Shown here: in pieces, positions 8,569-17,816 of the stretch
Numbering within the stretch: position 1 is the first letter of the stretch
Layout of the letters: each line of letters begins with the position of its first letter
Assembly: GCA_021835025.1 (NCBI GenBank)
Contig: JAKBQY010000059.1
Span: 1-43,935, forward strand
Source of the DNA: Thermoplasmata archaeon
GTDB lineage: Archaea; Thermoplasmatota; Thermoplasmata; Thermoplasmatales; Thermoplasmataceae
Length of the DNA: 43,935 bases
Direction: 5' to 3'
The notes under the pieces: generated by a model
What the model was told of the DNA's origin: nothing
Seen by the model: only the letters and a program-made list of their open reading frames with translations
Databases searched by the model: none
Translations under genes and position numbers: made by a program

Positions 8569-9824
8569 TCAAGAATGGATTTCTCCCTATCCGTTAACGA
8601 TAATATTTTTGTTAATTCCGTCATTAAAAGTCTGTCATTTTTTTTGATAATTTTATAGAACCATAAATTTCCGGCGTTTTCATTGTTTGAGGTGTGTGTT
8701 ATTATTGAAATTTTATCAAGAAAGCTTTTCATATTGTATTTTTCTGAATTGCTTTTTCTATTGCTCATTTTCTGTATTATTTCAGGGAAATGGTATTTTA
8801 CATAATGACTAACATCATGATTATTGGCACCAAGTGATATACCGCCAGAAATTTCCCCAGCATAGGAGGAAAGGGAAAAATCTTTGAGGCGTCTGTTAAA
8901 ATATATATCGGCAATTGAAAGGATTTCATAGGAATTCTTTAAATCAGCAGGGTCATTGAACTCAGAATACATATTCTGGTCGAGCCACTCCATCAGAAAT
9001 CCAGGATCCTCATCCATTGAAGTCAGGGATTTTAAAATTTCATCGTAGTTTCCAGATCTAAATATTCTGTCAACCATATAATAAATGGATTCATGTGTAT
9101 CGCGTACATTTGCTGAATATAGACCACCATCTTTCAGGAGTTCAAGATCATTCAATGTTGCCCTTATATCTGGCTCATTTTTTTTGATAATGTCATTCAG
9201 TTTTTTGCTGTTAACATTTATATTCTCAAGTTTCGCTATATTTGCCAGTCTTTCTTGAAGCCTATCCAAAAATAAACGGTAATTTTTTTCTGTTCTTTTT
9301 TTGTATGGGGCAATCTCTATAGCGATGGATGCGGAAATAATTTCCTTTGCATAATTTTTTCGCCTGAATGCATAATAATCATTCATGGTAATTATTATGG
9401 GATTTCGCGCCTTTTTGATTATGTCAAGCAACTCAGCAAGTCCACCTGCATCTCCTCCCTTTGAAGGATTCCTTGATTCCAGAATATTATCTGCCTCGTC
9501 TATAAGTATGAGCCTGTCTGGAGATTTGACATTTAGCTGCAAAATATCATGGTATTCTGATGCCATTAAAGCAATTTTTTTCATGTTTTCCCGATTTCTC
9601 TGATCTGATGCATTCATCTCAATTAACGGCAAATCAAAATGTTTTGCAATTGCTACTGCAAGAGAGGTTTTGCCCACACCCTGATTGCCATATAAAATAA
9701 TTGCCTTTTTTGTTTCTTCGTGATTTTTCCATGAATTCATCCATGATAAAATCTGGTTTATAATTTCGGGGGGAAGAATTAAATCCTCTATTGATTCTGG
9801 CCTGTATTTATCCGGGAGCGGCAT
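8565..9824 (-). CDS. rfcL: Replication factor C large subunit
   Basis: A 419-residue large subunit of the archaeal clamp loader that opens PCNA at primer-template junctions. It starts with PLPDKYRPESIEDL, followed by Walker A GNQGVGKTSLAVAIAKHF (about 46-63), Walker B LILIDEADN (about 104-112) and sensor 1 IIITMNDYY. The C-terminal collar domain follows; the tail is shorter than in some RFC-L proteins and no PIP box is obvious. ATG at 9824 is preferred to TTG at 9827 because AAGGTG lies just upstream; it overlaps the stop of the upstream gene (TGATG), so the two are co-translated. Confidence 0.93.
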   Translation of the reverse strand: MPLPDKYRPESIEDLILPPEIINQILSWMNSWKNHEETKKAIILYGNQGVGKTSLAVAIAKHFDLPLIEMNASDQRNRENMKKIALMASEYHDILQLNVKSPDRLILIDEADNILESRNPSKGGDAGGLAELLDIIKKARNPIIITMNDYYAFRRKNYAKEIISASIAIEIAPYKKRTEKNYRLFLDRLQERLANIAKLENINVNSKKLNDIIKKNEPDIRATLNDLELLKDGGLYSANVRDTHESIYYMVDRIFRSGNYDEILKSLTSMDEDPGFLMEWLDQNMYSEFNDPADLKNSYEILSIADIYFNRRLKDFSLSSYAGEISGGISLGANNHDVSHYVKYHFPEIIQKMSNRKSNSEKYNMKSFLDKISIITHTSNNENAGNLWFYKIIKKNDRLLMTELTKILSLTDREKSILD

Positions 9825-10150
9825 CAATGCACCTTGCTCCCTGGCTCCATTTCCCTGTCTGGATTCAGGAGTGATACGGTATTTTCATCCTCAACGGCCA
9901 GAAGCATTCCTTGGCTCTCTAGTCCCATAAATTTAGCAGGCTCAAGATTGTTCACTATGATAAGCTTTTTTCCTATCATTTCTTCCGGTTTATAATATTC
10001 ATATATACTTGAAATGATCTGTTTTTTTTCATCCCCAACATCAACTATAATTTTCAATAAACTTCTTGATTTTTCAACTTTTTTACATTCTATTACCTTA
10101 CCAACCCTTATATCTATTTTGTGGAAATAGTCTATTGATATTTTGTCCAT
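9824..10150 (-). CDS. Stand-alone tRNA-binding-domain protein (CsaA / MetRS-beta-like)
   Basis: A 108-residue OB-fold tRNA-binding domain, as at the C terminus of methionyl-tRNA synthetases and in CsaA and Arc1p/p43. It has the diagnostic DIRVGKVIECKKVEKSRSL (residues 12-30), QIISSIYEYY, LIIVNNLEPAKFMGLES and GMLLAVED. In archaea whose MetRS lacks this domain, such a separate protein serves as MetRS beta; a MetRS gene is not in the window. It directly precedes rfcL, with a one-base stop/start overlap, which suggests an information-processing operon. Confidence 0.88.
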   Translation of the reverse strand: MDKISIDYFHKIDIRVGKVIECKKVEKSRSLLKIIVDVGDEKKQIISSIYEYYKPEEMIGKKLIIVNNLEPAKFMGLESQGMLLAVEDENTVSLLNPDREMEPGSKVH

Positions 10151-10179
10151 ATCCTGTATTTTTCATATTAAATATAAAC

Positions 10180-11709
10180 TTATTCATTTTTTATATTTTC
10201 CCTAATTTTGAATGGATTTATTGAGTATATGAATACAATCAGTTGCCTAAACGTTATTTCTTTTATCAAAATTGCAATAATGAAAAATAATACCACTGAG
10301 GAAACTGCAACGGGGACAAATAATACTATATCGTAAACTTTAATGTAGGAGGTTATTTCGTATAAATATATAAATTGAATAACCGCTGGTATTATCTGTA
10401 TAAATATTCTGTAATTTATCGACGACCCATGGGTTCGTATGATTTCGATACGATAAAGTGCTGTTTCCACTGAAAATGCTATGAATGTGCTTACAGCAGC
10501 TCCTACCACTCCCAGTGAAAACGTCTTTATGCCGAAAATATTTGAGGGTATCAACAATAAATCAAAAAATATATTGGTACATATTGATATTACTGTGATT
10601 TTTCCAATATTTTTTGTTAAACCTCTTGCAATTAGACCTGATGAATAGGGTGAATTTATTACGATAAGATAGTTTGCCATTGCAAGAAAGATCAGTATTT
10701 CGGAATAGGGTATTAAATAACTGCTCCATAAGTTTGCTATATATATTCTCAGTGCAATAAAAATGATAACAAATGGCAAAATAAAAAGGGATATTGTTCT
10801 TTCATATTTAGAAATATCTCGATTAAATCCACTCTTTGACGCCTGCCTCATAAGAAGCGGAATGAAAAGAGCACTAATGGCCGTTGAAAATGTAGTTATT
10901 GGCGAGGTGATTTTTTGAAGAGACGCAAAGGCCCCGGTTGCCGTGGCAGCCCAGAAAAATTGAATTAAAACCTTATCTATATTTCCACTCACAGTTCCAA
11001 GAATCGTAACCAGCGCCAGGGGATATGCTACTTTGGTGTATTTTTTGAAAGTACTTTTGAATGTATTTTTATCAATTTTTTGAAAATTCCATGGCCTACC
11101 AAGAAGAAACAGAGAGACAAAGTATATAGCATATGCAATGCTATAAATTACCGCGAAAAGTAATGTTGCACTAACGAAATTATATCCTGGTATCTTAAAT
11201 AAATACATAATTCCTAGATATATAAATGCGGAATTTCTTATAACTGCCTCAACGATCTGGGGTAAAACCATTTTGCCCGTTTGCATTCTTGAATTAAAGT
11301 AAATATATGGAAATATTCTCATCTGTGAAAAAAAGAAATAGGGGAGCAATAGAAAAATTGTATAGAGCTCTATAATGTTTTGAAACCCATGATGCAGAAT
11401 GTCCACCCATAGAAACAACGCAACAAGGATAAGAGATATTGTTATAACTGTCTGTACGAACTTTATTATCAGGAATGTTTTATTATATACGCCCTCATTT
11501 CCATCACTCGAAGACAGGAATCTCAGGTGTGCCGTACCATATCCAAGATCAGAAAATATGCTTATAGTGCCTATAAACGCAAGAGAAAAGCTCAAAAATC
11601 CCCATTCCTGGAGTCCTACGAATCGTATTATAAAGAATAATCCTATATAACCGAACAGGGAATTGATAATTTGACCCAGTAGCAATAAAGGTGATTTCTT
11701 GGATATCAA
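10180..11709 (-). CDS. Polysaccharide / lipid-linked oligosaccharide flippase (MOP superfamily)
   Basis: A 509-residue, very hydrophobic protein with about 12-14 predicted membrane helices, starting with SPLLLLGQIINSLFGYIGLF. The first part carries GLQEWGFLSFSLAFIGTIS and SDLGYGTAHLRFL, typical of Wzx/RfbX-like transporters that flip lipid-linked glycans across the membrane. A role in glycosylation of lipids or surface proteins would suit a wall-less acidophile, but no glycosyltransferases are adjacent. A GGAGGT-like stretch precedes the ATG. Single gene, divergent from PINA. The substrate is inferred only at family level. Confidence 0.82.
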   Translation of the reverse strand: MISKKSPLLLLGQIINSLFGYIGLFFIIRFVGLQEWGFLSFSLAFIGTISIFSDLGYGTAHLRFLSSSDGNEGVYNKTFLIIKFVQTVITISLILVALFLWVDILHHGFQNIIELYTIFLLLPYFFFSQMRIFPYIYFNSRMQTGKMVLPQIVEAVIRNSAFIYLGIMYLFKIPGYNFVSATLLFAVIYSIAYAIYFVSLFLLGRPWNFQKIDKNTFKSTFKKYTKVAYPLALVTILGTVSGNIDKVLIQFFWAATATGAFASLQKITSPITTFSTAISALFIPLLMRQASKSGFNRDISKYERTISLFILPFVIIFIALRIYIANLWSSYLIPYSEILIFLAMANYLIVINSPYSSGLIARGLTKNIGKITVISICTNIFFDLLLIPSNIFGIKTFSLGVVGAAVSTFIAFSVETALYRIEIIRTHGSSINYRIFIQIIPAVIQFIYLYEITSYIKVYDIVLFVPVAVSSVVLFFIIAILIKEITFRQLIVFIYSINPFKIRENIKNE

Positions 11710-11849
11710 CGGAGGTTAATGTCTAAACGCAATTATAAAGTTTGTTATGCCTGTGAGCGCTTATCTTAATTTTTCTGTTAATAAAAAATTATAGGTGGAA
11801 TATTAAATTTGAACGCAAAACTTTACATAATAATATATAATTAGAGAAT

Positions 11850-13655
11850 GTGGACTACGTACCAGATACCTCTGTTATAATAGATGGAAGATTCACCTCA
11901 TTTATCTCAATACATGAAGGTTCCCGCGTCATTTTGGCTGAAGCCATGCTGGCGGAAGTGGAACATCAGGCAAATGAAGGTAGGTCAATAGGTTTTGCCG
12001 CCCTTGGAGAATTAAAAAAATTGAGGGAACTAGAGGCTGAGGATAAAATTTATATTGAGATTTATGGGAAGCGACCCCAGGATTGGCAAATAAGAAGGGC
12101 CCATAGTGGGGAAATTGACAATATTATCAGGGATGTTGCAATAGAACACAATGCAATCCTTGTTACTGGAGATAATATACAGAGGGATATTGCATTAATT
12201 AAAGGTCTGAATGTTGAATATTTGAGTTCTCTTGAAAAGGAGTTTAAATCAATAGAAGAATTTTTTGATGAAAATACAACATCTGTGCATTTAAAATCAA
12301 ATATGAAACCACTTCTAAAAAAAGGATTTCCAGGAAATTCACAACTGCAGGAACTTGAGTATATAGTTTTAAACGATGAGCTTGAGGGTATTGCCAGTGA
12401 TATTGTAAAGAGAGGCAAGTTTGAGGATGAATCATTTATAGAAATGGATATGTTCGGAGCCACAGTTATTCAGCTTAAAAATATAAGGATAGTTATTACA
12501 AGGCCACCATTTTCTGATGCTCTTGAAATTACGGCAGTAAGGCCGGTTAAAAAAACATCCATTGAGGATTACAATCTTGACAAAAAATTATTTGAAAGGC
12601 TTGAGAATAAAGCTAATGGCATACTGATTGCAGGTTCTCCCGGTGCAGGCAAAAGTACATTTGTAACGGCACTTGCAGAATTTTATTCATCAAAAAATAA
12701 AATTGTAAAAACCATGGAAAAACCAAGGGATTTACAGGTATCAGACAAAATAACGCAGTATACGGGTCTGGAAGGCGACATGGAAAAAACAGGTGACATT
12801 TTATTGCTTGTCAGGGAAGATTACACTGTATTTGATGAGATGAGAATAACTTCGGATTTCAAGGTATTTTCAGATTTAAGGCTTGCTGGCGTTGGAATGA
12901 TAGGTGTTGTACACGCCACACAGGCGGATGATGCAATTCAGAGATTTATTGGAAGGATTGAACTGGGTTTAATACCACAGGTTGTGGATACGATTTTATT
13001 TATAGAAGCTGGAAAAGTGTCACAGGTTCTTACAACAGAGTATGTTGTTAAGGTACCATATGGATTAAACCAAGAGGATCTCGCCAGACCCGTAATAGTA
13101 GTCAAGGACTTCATGAAAAACAGGGAAGTAAGTGAAATTTATACTTTTGGGAATCAGGTTGTTGTTGTTCCTGTTGGTCCTGCTGGAAGTTCAAACCCCC
13201 TTCTGAAACTTGCTGAGGGGAAAATAAGAGACGACCTTGTGAAATTCCTGAATACAGAAAAAATTTCTGTAGAAATGGTTTCGGAAAATAGGGCTCTTGT
13301 AAGAGTGCCAGATACATTGGTTCCCCGACTTATCGGAAAAAAGGGGGAAACCGTATTGAACTTTGAAAATGTATTCGGTGTTAAAATCGATGTTGACACT
13401 CTTGATGAAGATATAAATGTAATGCAGAATGCAGTATTTGAAATTAAAAACAAAACAATATTTATTGATATTGGCTACAGAAACAGAACTGTTAAAATAT
13501 ATGTTGACGAAATACTCATATTACAGGCAAGGACATCTGCTAAGGGAATGATTAAATTGAGAATGAACAGTGATACCGGTTCTTCACTTTACAAACATAT
13601 AAAACAGGGCAAAAAGGTCCGGTATATGGTTGTTGATGATGCCAAAAAAAATTAA
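11850..13655 (+). CDS. PINA: PIN-domain, secretion-type ATPase and KH-domain protein
   Basis: A 601-residue archaeal protein with three parts. The PIN domain (1-125) has acidic residues D6, E36, D90 and D108. The central ATPase of the PilT/VirB11 class has Walker A GSPGAGKSTF (about 262) and a VFDEMR Walker B. The C-terminal KH domain (about 484-515) has RLIGKKGE. Family members in Sulfolobus (PINA) are hexameric Holliday-junction branch-migration ATPases working with Hjc and Hjm. The start is GTG at 11850, matching the conserved MDYVPDTSVIIDG N terminus; an ATG two bases upstream is out of frame. An AT-rich TATA region lies at 11822-11840. Confidence 0.9.
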   Translation: MDYVPDTSVIIDGRFTSFISIHEGSRVILAEAMLAEVEHQANEGRSIGFAALGELKKLRELEAEDKIYIEIYGKRPQDWQIRRAHSGEIDNIIRDVAIEHNAILVTGDNIQRDIALIKGLNVEYLSSLEKEFKSIEEFFDENTTSVHLKSNMKPLLKKGFPGNSQLQELEYIVLNDELEGIASDIVKRGKFEDESFIEMDMFGATVIQLKNIRIVITRPPFSDALEITAVRPVKKTSIEDYNLDKKLFERLENKANGILIAGSPGAGKSTFVTALAEFYSSKNKIVKTMEKPRDLQVSDKITQYTGLEGDMEKTGDILLLVREDYTVFDEMRITSDFKVFSDLRLAGVGMIGVVHATQADDAIQRFIGRIELGLIPQVVDTILFIEAGKVSQVLTTEYVVKVPYGLNQEDLARPVIVVKDFMKNREVSEIYTFGNQVVVVPVGPAGSSNPLLKLAEGKIRDDLVKFLNTEKISVEMVSENRALVRVPDTLVPRLIGKKGETVLNFENVFGVKIDVDTLDEDINVMQNAVFEIKNKTIFIDIGYRNRTVKIYVDEILILQARTSAKGMIKLRMNSDTGSSLYKHIKQGKKVRYMVVDDAKKN

Positions 13656-13712
13656 AAACATAATTTAATGTTTTAATGTAATTATTTAAATAATGTCAAA
13701 TAATATCTTATT

Positions 13713-14087
13713 ATGTATTCATATGAAAAAACATACAACAAAAGTGCTGAGGAACTATTTGGTGAATTGCACAGAAAATTGAAGGAAAAAGAAATGGTCA
13801 TTTTATCCTACGTTGATGTAAAGGAAATATTTTCAAAAATGAAAGAGGATATTGAACCCTACTATATACTCGATGTATGCTATCCACCCGCTGCTGTTGA
13901 ACTTATCCATGAAAATGTGGATATTGGTGCATTTATACCATGCAAGCTGATTCTTATACAGAAAGGCAATACAACAAAGGTTCTTATGCCAAAACCATCT
14001 GTATTATCAAGGGAATATCTTGATTCTGATGGTAAAACAGTAGAAAAATACGAAAATATTATTATCGGTATTCTGGAAGAACTTTAA
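13713..14087 (+). CDS. DUF302 protein
   Basis: A 124-residue protein matching the DUF302 pattern: a start like YEKTYNKSAEELFGEL, a middle part with ILDVCYPPAAVELIHENV (residues about 49-66) and FIPCKLILIQKGNTTKVLMP. DUF302 proteins are small, often dimeric alpha/beta proteins of unknown function found widely in bacteria and archaea. There is no signal peptide. It lies 57 nt downstream of the PINA gene on the same strand and may have its own promoter in the AT-rich gap. The product family is fairly certain and the function unknown. Confidence 0.82.
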   Translation: MYSYEKTYNKSAEELFGELHRKLKEKEMVILSYVDVKEIFSKMKEDIEPYYILDVCYPPAAVELIHENVDIGAFIPCKLILIQKGNTTKVLMPKPSVLSREYLDSDGKTVEKYENIIIGILEEL

Positions 14088-14200
14088 TTATCCTCTAATT
14101 ATAGTTGGTTCCAACAAAGTTATACATTTTGAATCTCCCTGAATTTAATAAAAAATGAAAAGGGCTCTCACAAAAGTATAGATTTTGAAGTAATTGACTA

Positions 14201-14219
14201 TAAATATATATCCTAAAAA
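14201..14219 (+). promoter_or_regulatory. TATA promoter that decides the acetoacetyl-CoA synthetase start
   Basis: TAAATATATA at 14201-14210, continuing as TCCTAAAA, ends 22 nt before the ATG at 14233, the distance expected for a leaderless archaeal transcript. It falls inside the longer ORF that could begin at TTG 14194, so that longer start is unlikely. Confidence 0.55.
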
Positions 14220-14232
14220 CTTATATTCATTT

Positions 14233-16185
14233 ATGCCTGATGAGGGAATCTTATTATGGAAACCAGATGATGATTTTCTTAAGAATTCAATTATGCACAA
14301 ATTCATGAATTTTCTTAGTGTTAAAATAAAGGAAAATTTCTTAAATTACTCCAAACTTTGGGAATGGTCAGTAAATAATCCTAGTGAGTTCTGGCTTTTA
14401 TTATGTGAATTTTATAATATAGATGTTAAACCATATAATGTTATTTCTGGAAAAACCATAAATACAGAATGGTTCATGGAATCGGGTATTAATTATGCCG
14501 ATTATGTTTACAGGAATACCAGGTATGATGGTGATGCCGTGGTGACATATTCCGAATCATATGGACTTAGAACTAAAACGTGGAAGGAACTATGGAAGGA
14601 CGTTTCATCACTGGCATTTAAATTGAAATCCTATGGAATCTCAAAGGGAGATACAGTGGCAGCATATATGAATAATATTTATGAATCCGTGGTGTGCTTT
14701 CTTGCCACTGTTTCCATCGGCGCAATATGGTCCATTGTTTCTCCAGATTTTGGCTCTCAAGCTGCTATTGAAAGGTTCAAACAGATTAATCCTAAACTCC
14801 TTTTTGCTGTTAATGGATACAAATATAGTGGCAGAATATTCGATATGACTGAATCAATAAATGATATAATGAACAATATTGATACAGTCAAATATTCGGT
14901 AATTGTAAACATTCTTGGTAATGATTATAATATAAGAAATTCAATTGATTTCAATGAAATACCTGTAGTTAATGAACTATACATTCCTGATAAAATGGCA
15001 TTTTCTGATCCATTATGGATTTTATTTTCATCTGGAACAACCGGAACACCCAAAGCAATAGTCCATGGGCACGGAAATATTTTAATAGAGCATTATAAAA
15101 TGCTCGGACTTCATATGAATATAAAAAAGGCAGACAGATTTATGTGGCTATCTTCCACCTCATGGATGATGTGGAATATTCAGGTTAGCGGCCTACTTCT
15201 TGGTGCAACAGTGTATCTTTATGATTCATCATTTGTGTATCCGGACCACGATCGGTTATGGAATTTTATTGACAAAAATAAAATTACACATTTTGGAACA
15301 GGTGCTGCATTACTCGATGCATATATGAAAAATAATTATAAATGCCCATATGAATTGAAGTCCCTTGAATTTATAGGTTCTACTGGAAGCCCATTGTCAC
15401 CCGATAATTTTTTTTATGTATATAATAATATTAAAAAAGATGTGTGGTTAAGCTCCTTAAGTGGGGGAACGGATGTATGTTCAGCTTTTCTTGTCGGGAC
15501 TCCCACAGAACCTGTCATGGCTGGAGAAATACAGTGTAGGGCGCTAGGAGCATTTATTAGGGCCTATGACCCACAGGGGAATTCAATAATAAATGATGTT
15601 GGAGAGCTTGTGATAGAAAAACCCATGCCATCAATGCCCCTTTATTTTTGGAATGATTATAATGGAGAGAGGTATTACAATACCTATTACAACTATTATA
15701 GAGATATTTGGAGGCACGGGGACTGGATAAAAATCACCGATAGAGGATCTGTAATAGTTTACGGGCGATCTGATGCTACTTTAAACAAAAATGGTATTCG
15801 ACTGGGTTCGGGGGAAATATACACGGTACTTGACCAGGTAGAAGAGATATACGATAGCCTGATAGTTGGAATAGAAAAGAATTACAGATATTATATGCCC
15901 TTATTTATTGTTATGAAAGATAATAAAAAGTTGGACAATGAATTGAAAAATAAAATAAAAAATTCAATAAAGGTAAATTTAAATCCCAGATATGTGCCTG
16001 ACGATATATTCCAGATAGTGGACATCCCAAAGACTTTCAGCGGAAAAAAACTTGAAATTCCTGTTAAAAAAATTTTAAGCGGATTCCAGATTGAAGATTC
16101 CGTTAATATAAACTCTGTTGAAAATCCTAATTCGTTGAATTATTTTAAGGAATTTTATAACCAAAAAATAAAAAATATGGTATAA
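14233..16185 (+). CDS. Acetoacetyl-CoA synthetase (acyl-CoA ligase, ANL family)
   Basis: A 650-residue adenylate-forming ligase, the usual size for acetoacetyl-CoA synthetase. It would activate acetoacetate (or a similar short acid) to its CoA thioester with ATP. Motifs: LFSSGTTGTPKAIVHGHG (about 260-277), the STSWMMWNIQVSGLL segment characteristic of this subfamily, FIGSTGSPLSP, and the catalytic-lysine tail FSGKKLEIPVKK (about 602). The start LLWKPDDDFLKNSIMHKFM resembles the conserved family N terminus and supports ATG 14233 over TTG 14194. Its partner pathway may be ketone-body or branched-chain amino-acid catabolism. Subfamily assignment is good; substrate is inferred. Confidence 0.87.
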   Translation: MPDEGILLWKPDDDFLKNSIMHKFMNFLSVKIKENFLNYSKLWEWSVNNPSEFWLLLCEFYNIDVKPYNVISGKTINTEWFMESGINYADYVYRNTRYDGDAVVTYSESYGLRTKTWKELWKDVSSLAFKLKSYGISKGDTVAAYMNNIYESVVCFLATVSIGAIWSIVSPDFGSQAAIERFKQINPKLLFAVNGYKYSGRIFDMTESINDIMNNIDTVKYSVIVNILGNDYNIRNSIDFNEIPVVNELYIPDKMAFSDPLWILFSSGTTGTPKAIVHGHGNILIEHYKMLGLHMNIKKADRFMWLSSTSWMMWNIQVSGLLLGATVYLYDSSFVYPDHDRLWNFIDKNKITHFGTGAALLDAYMKNNYKCPYELKSLEFIGSTGSPLSPDNFFYVYNNIKKDVWLSSLSGGTDVCSAFLVGTPTEPVMAGEIQCRALGAFIRAYDPQGNSIINDVGELVIEKPMPSMPLYFWNDYNGERYYNTYYNYYRDIWRHGDWIKITDRGSVIVYGRSDATLNKNGIRLGSGEIYTVLDQVEEIYDSLIVGIEKNYRYYMPLFIVMKDNKKLDNELKNKIKNSIKVNLNPRYVPDDIFQIVDIPKTFSGKKLEIPVKKILSGFQIEDSVNINSVENPNSLNYFKEFYNQKIKNMV

Positions 16186-16296
16186 TAATATTATTTTCAT
16201 CACATCCCTATTTTGGCACTATAAAAAAAATTCTATTTTTTGGATTGTTTAACATAAATTTATATAATAAAATTTAATATTTCTTACTTTTATAAT

Positions 16297-16316
16297 TTAC
16301 TAACTCATTTTAGTAA
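16297..16316. promoter_or_regulatory. Inverted repeat upstream of the APC permease
   Basis: TTACTAA (16297-16303) and TTAGTAA (16310-16316) form a perfect inverted repeat with a 6-nt spacer. It lies 64-83 nt before the permease ATG and upstream of the AT-rich TATA-like stretch at 16334-16348. This is a candidate operator; no regulator is assigned. Confidence 0.35.
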
Positions 16317-16379
16317 TATATCTTACAATATATTTTAATAATATAAACGCATGATTAAATGTTTATTGGTGTTTAAATC

Positions 16380-17816
16380 ATGGTTAAAAAAACCGAATTG
16401 AAAAAAAACTCAATTGGCCTTTTCCAGGGTACATTTCAATCCCTGGGGCAGGTTGCGCCAGCCGCTGATATTGCAATTTTGCTTGTGGCGTCATTTTCTA
16501 TATCTGGAGCCCAGACAGTAATGTCAGTTATTATAGGATGGGTAATATATGCCTTATGGATGGTTACCCCATATCAGTTGTCAAAATACAAATCAAATGC
16601 TGGAAGTTATTATGCCTACGCGGCCGGTGCCACAGATAAAGGTGGCATGGGCCCTGTTACCGCTTTAAGCTTCATGTATTATGATGTAACGGGAGCTGCC
16701 TTCGGGATTCTTGGTTTGTCAAGCTTCATATTTCTCATGGCACCTGCAATTACAAAAATTCCATATCTATGGATTTTATTTGGCGGTTTATTCACTGCAT
16801 TCATAGTTATTATTACGTATCTGGGGATTAGGCCTTCACTTAATTACACGGCGATAGCAGGTTTAATGGAAGTCATGTTTCTTCTGATAGGGTCAATAAT
16901 TATTATTATCAAGGTGGGCTCAGGAAACTCAATAATACCATTTGAGGTTTCAGGAAAATATAGTATTGGATTTGGGGCAATAATGTTTGCATCTGTTTTC
17001 TCAATTCTTGATTTTACAGGTTCAGGTGTTGTTACAACCGTTTCTGAGGAAATTGATAAACCCAAAAAAAATGTTGGAAGATCCATTCTTATTGCTATGG
17101 TTCTCACTGCAGTGGCTCTAATACCATCAGCATATGCCTTGACCGTGGGATGGGGAGTATCAGGCATAGGAACATTCGCAACACATGCGGATGCAGGACT
17201 TACGGTATTTTACAGATACCTCGGACCCATTGGACTGATATTATTGATAATATTTACTGTTAACAGTTACCTATCAAACGGTGTTTCCAAAGCAACTGCC
17301 GTAAGCAGATGGTGGTATTCAGCATCAAGGGATGGTGTTGTATTTCCAGAAAAAATTGGAGAAATAAATAAAAAACATAACACACCTGCAAATGCTGTAA
17401 TTATATGGGCTATATTTTCATTTATACTTGACGTTATAGTTGGTTTGATTTTTGGGCCATTGAAGGCGGCATTTGTTCTTGAGGCTGGAACGGGAATATC
17501 AATTATAATAGTGCATATGCTTGCAAATACATCTCTCACAATTTATTCTAGAAGAATAAATGAATTCAGTATATTGAAACATGGCATAGCACCCACGGTT
17601 GCCACAATAGTTGGATTGGTTATAATATATTTCACTGCATCCAATATTATTAAGAAATGGTTATCTTCACCCACAGGGGTTAATGATGCATACTTTGTTT
17701 CATTTATATTCACCATTCTATGGGTTCTTGTGGGAGGTATAACTATTACATTATATTACTGGAAAAGAAAGCCGCAGATTCTTCAAAATGCAGGGGAATT
17801 TGATCTGCCTAAATAA
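16380..17816 (+). CDS. APC-superfamily amino-acid permease
   Basis: A 478-residue membrane protein with about 12 predicted helices. The N terminus has the APC-like first segment GLFQGTFQSLGQVAPAAD (residues about 13-30), where helix 1 breaks for substrate binding, and a VSEEIDKPKKNVGRSI loop after helix 6 is typical of the family. It probably imports amino acids or polyamines by proton symport, useful for an acidophile feeding on peptides. It is a single gene after acetoacetyl-CoA synthetase with a 194-nt promoter-like gap, convergent with the Hsp70 gene (8-bp overlap). Substrate unknown. Confidence 0.85.
   Translation: MVKKTELKKNSIGLFQGTFQSLGQVAPAADIAILLVASFSISGAQTVMSVIIGWVIYALWMVTPYQLSKYKSNAGSYYAYAAGATDKGGMGPVTALSFMYYDVTGAAFGILGLSSFIFLMAPAITKIPYLWILFGGLFTAFIVIITYLGIRPSLNYTAIAGLMEVMFLLIGSIIIIIKVGSGNSIIPFEVSGKYSIGFGAIMFASVFSILDFTGSGVVTTVSEEIDKPKKNVGRSILIAMVLTAVALIPSAYALTVGWGVSGIGTFATHADAGLTVFYRYLGPIGLILLIIFTVNSYLSNGVSKATAVSRWWYSASRDGVVFPEKIGEINKKHNTPANAVIIWAIFSFILDVIVGLIFGPLKAAFVLEAGTGISIIIVHMLANTSLTIYSRRINEFSILKHGIAPTVATIVGLVIIYFTASNIIKKWLSSPTGVNDAYFVSFIFTILWVLVGGITITLYYWKRKPQILQNAGEFDLPK

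Noticed and set aside
12062-12463. Minus-strand 133-codon ORF inside the PINA gene
   Set aside because: Shadow of a well-supported CDS, serine-rich as expected for antisense reading.
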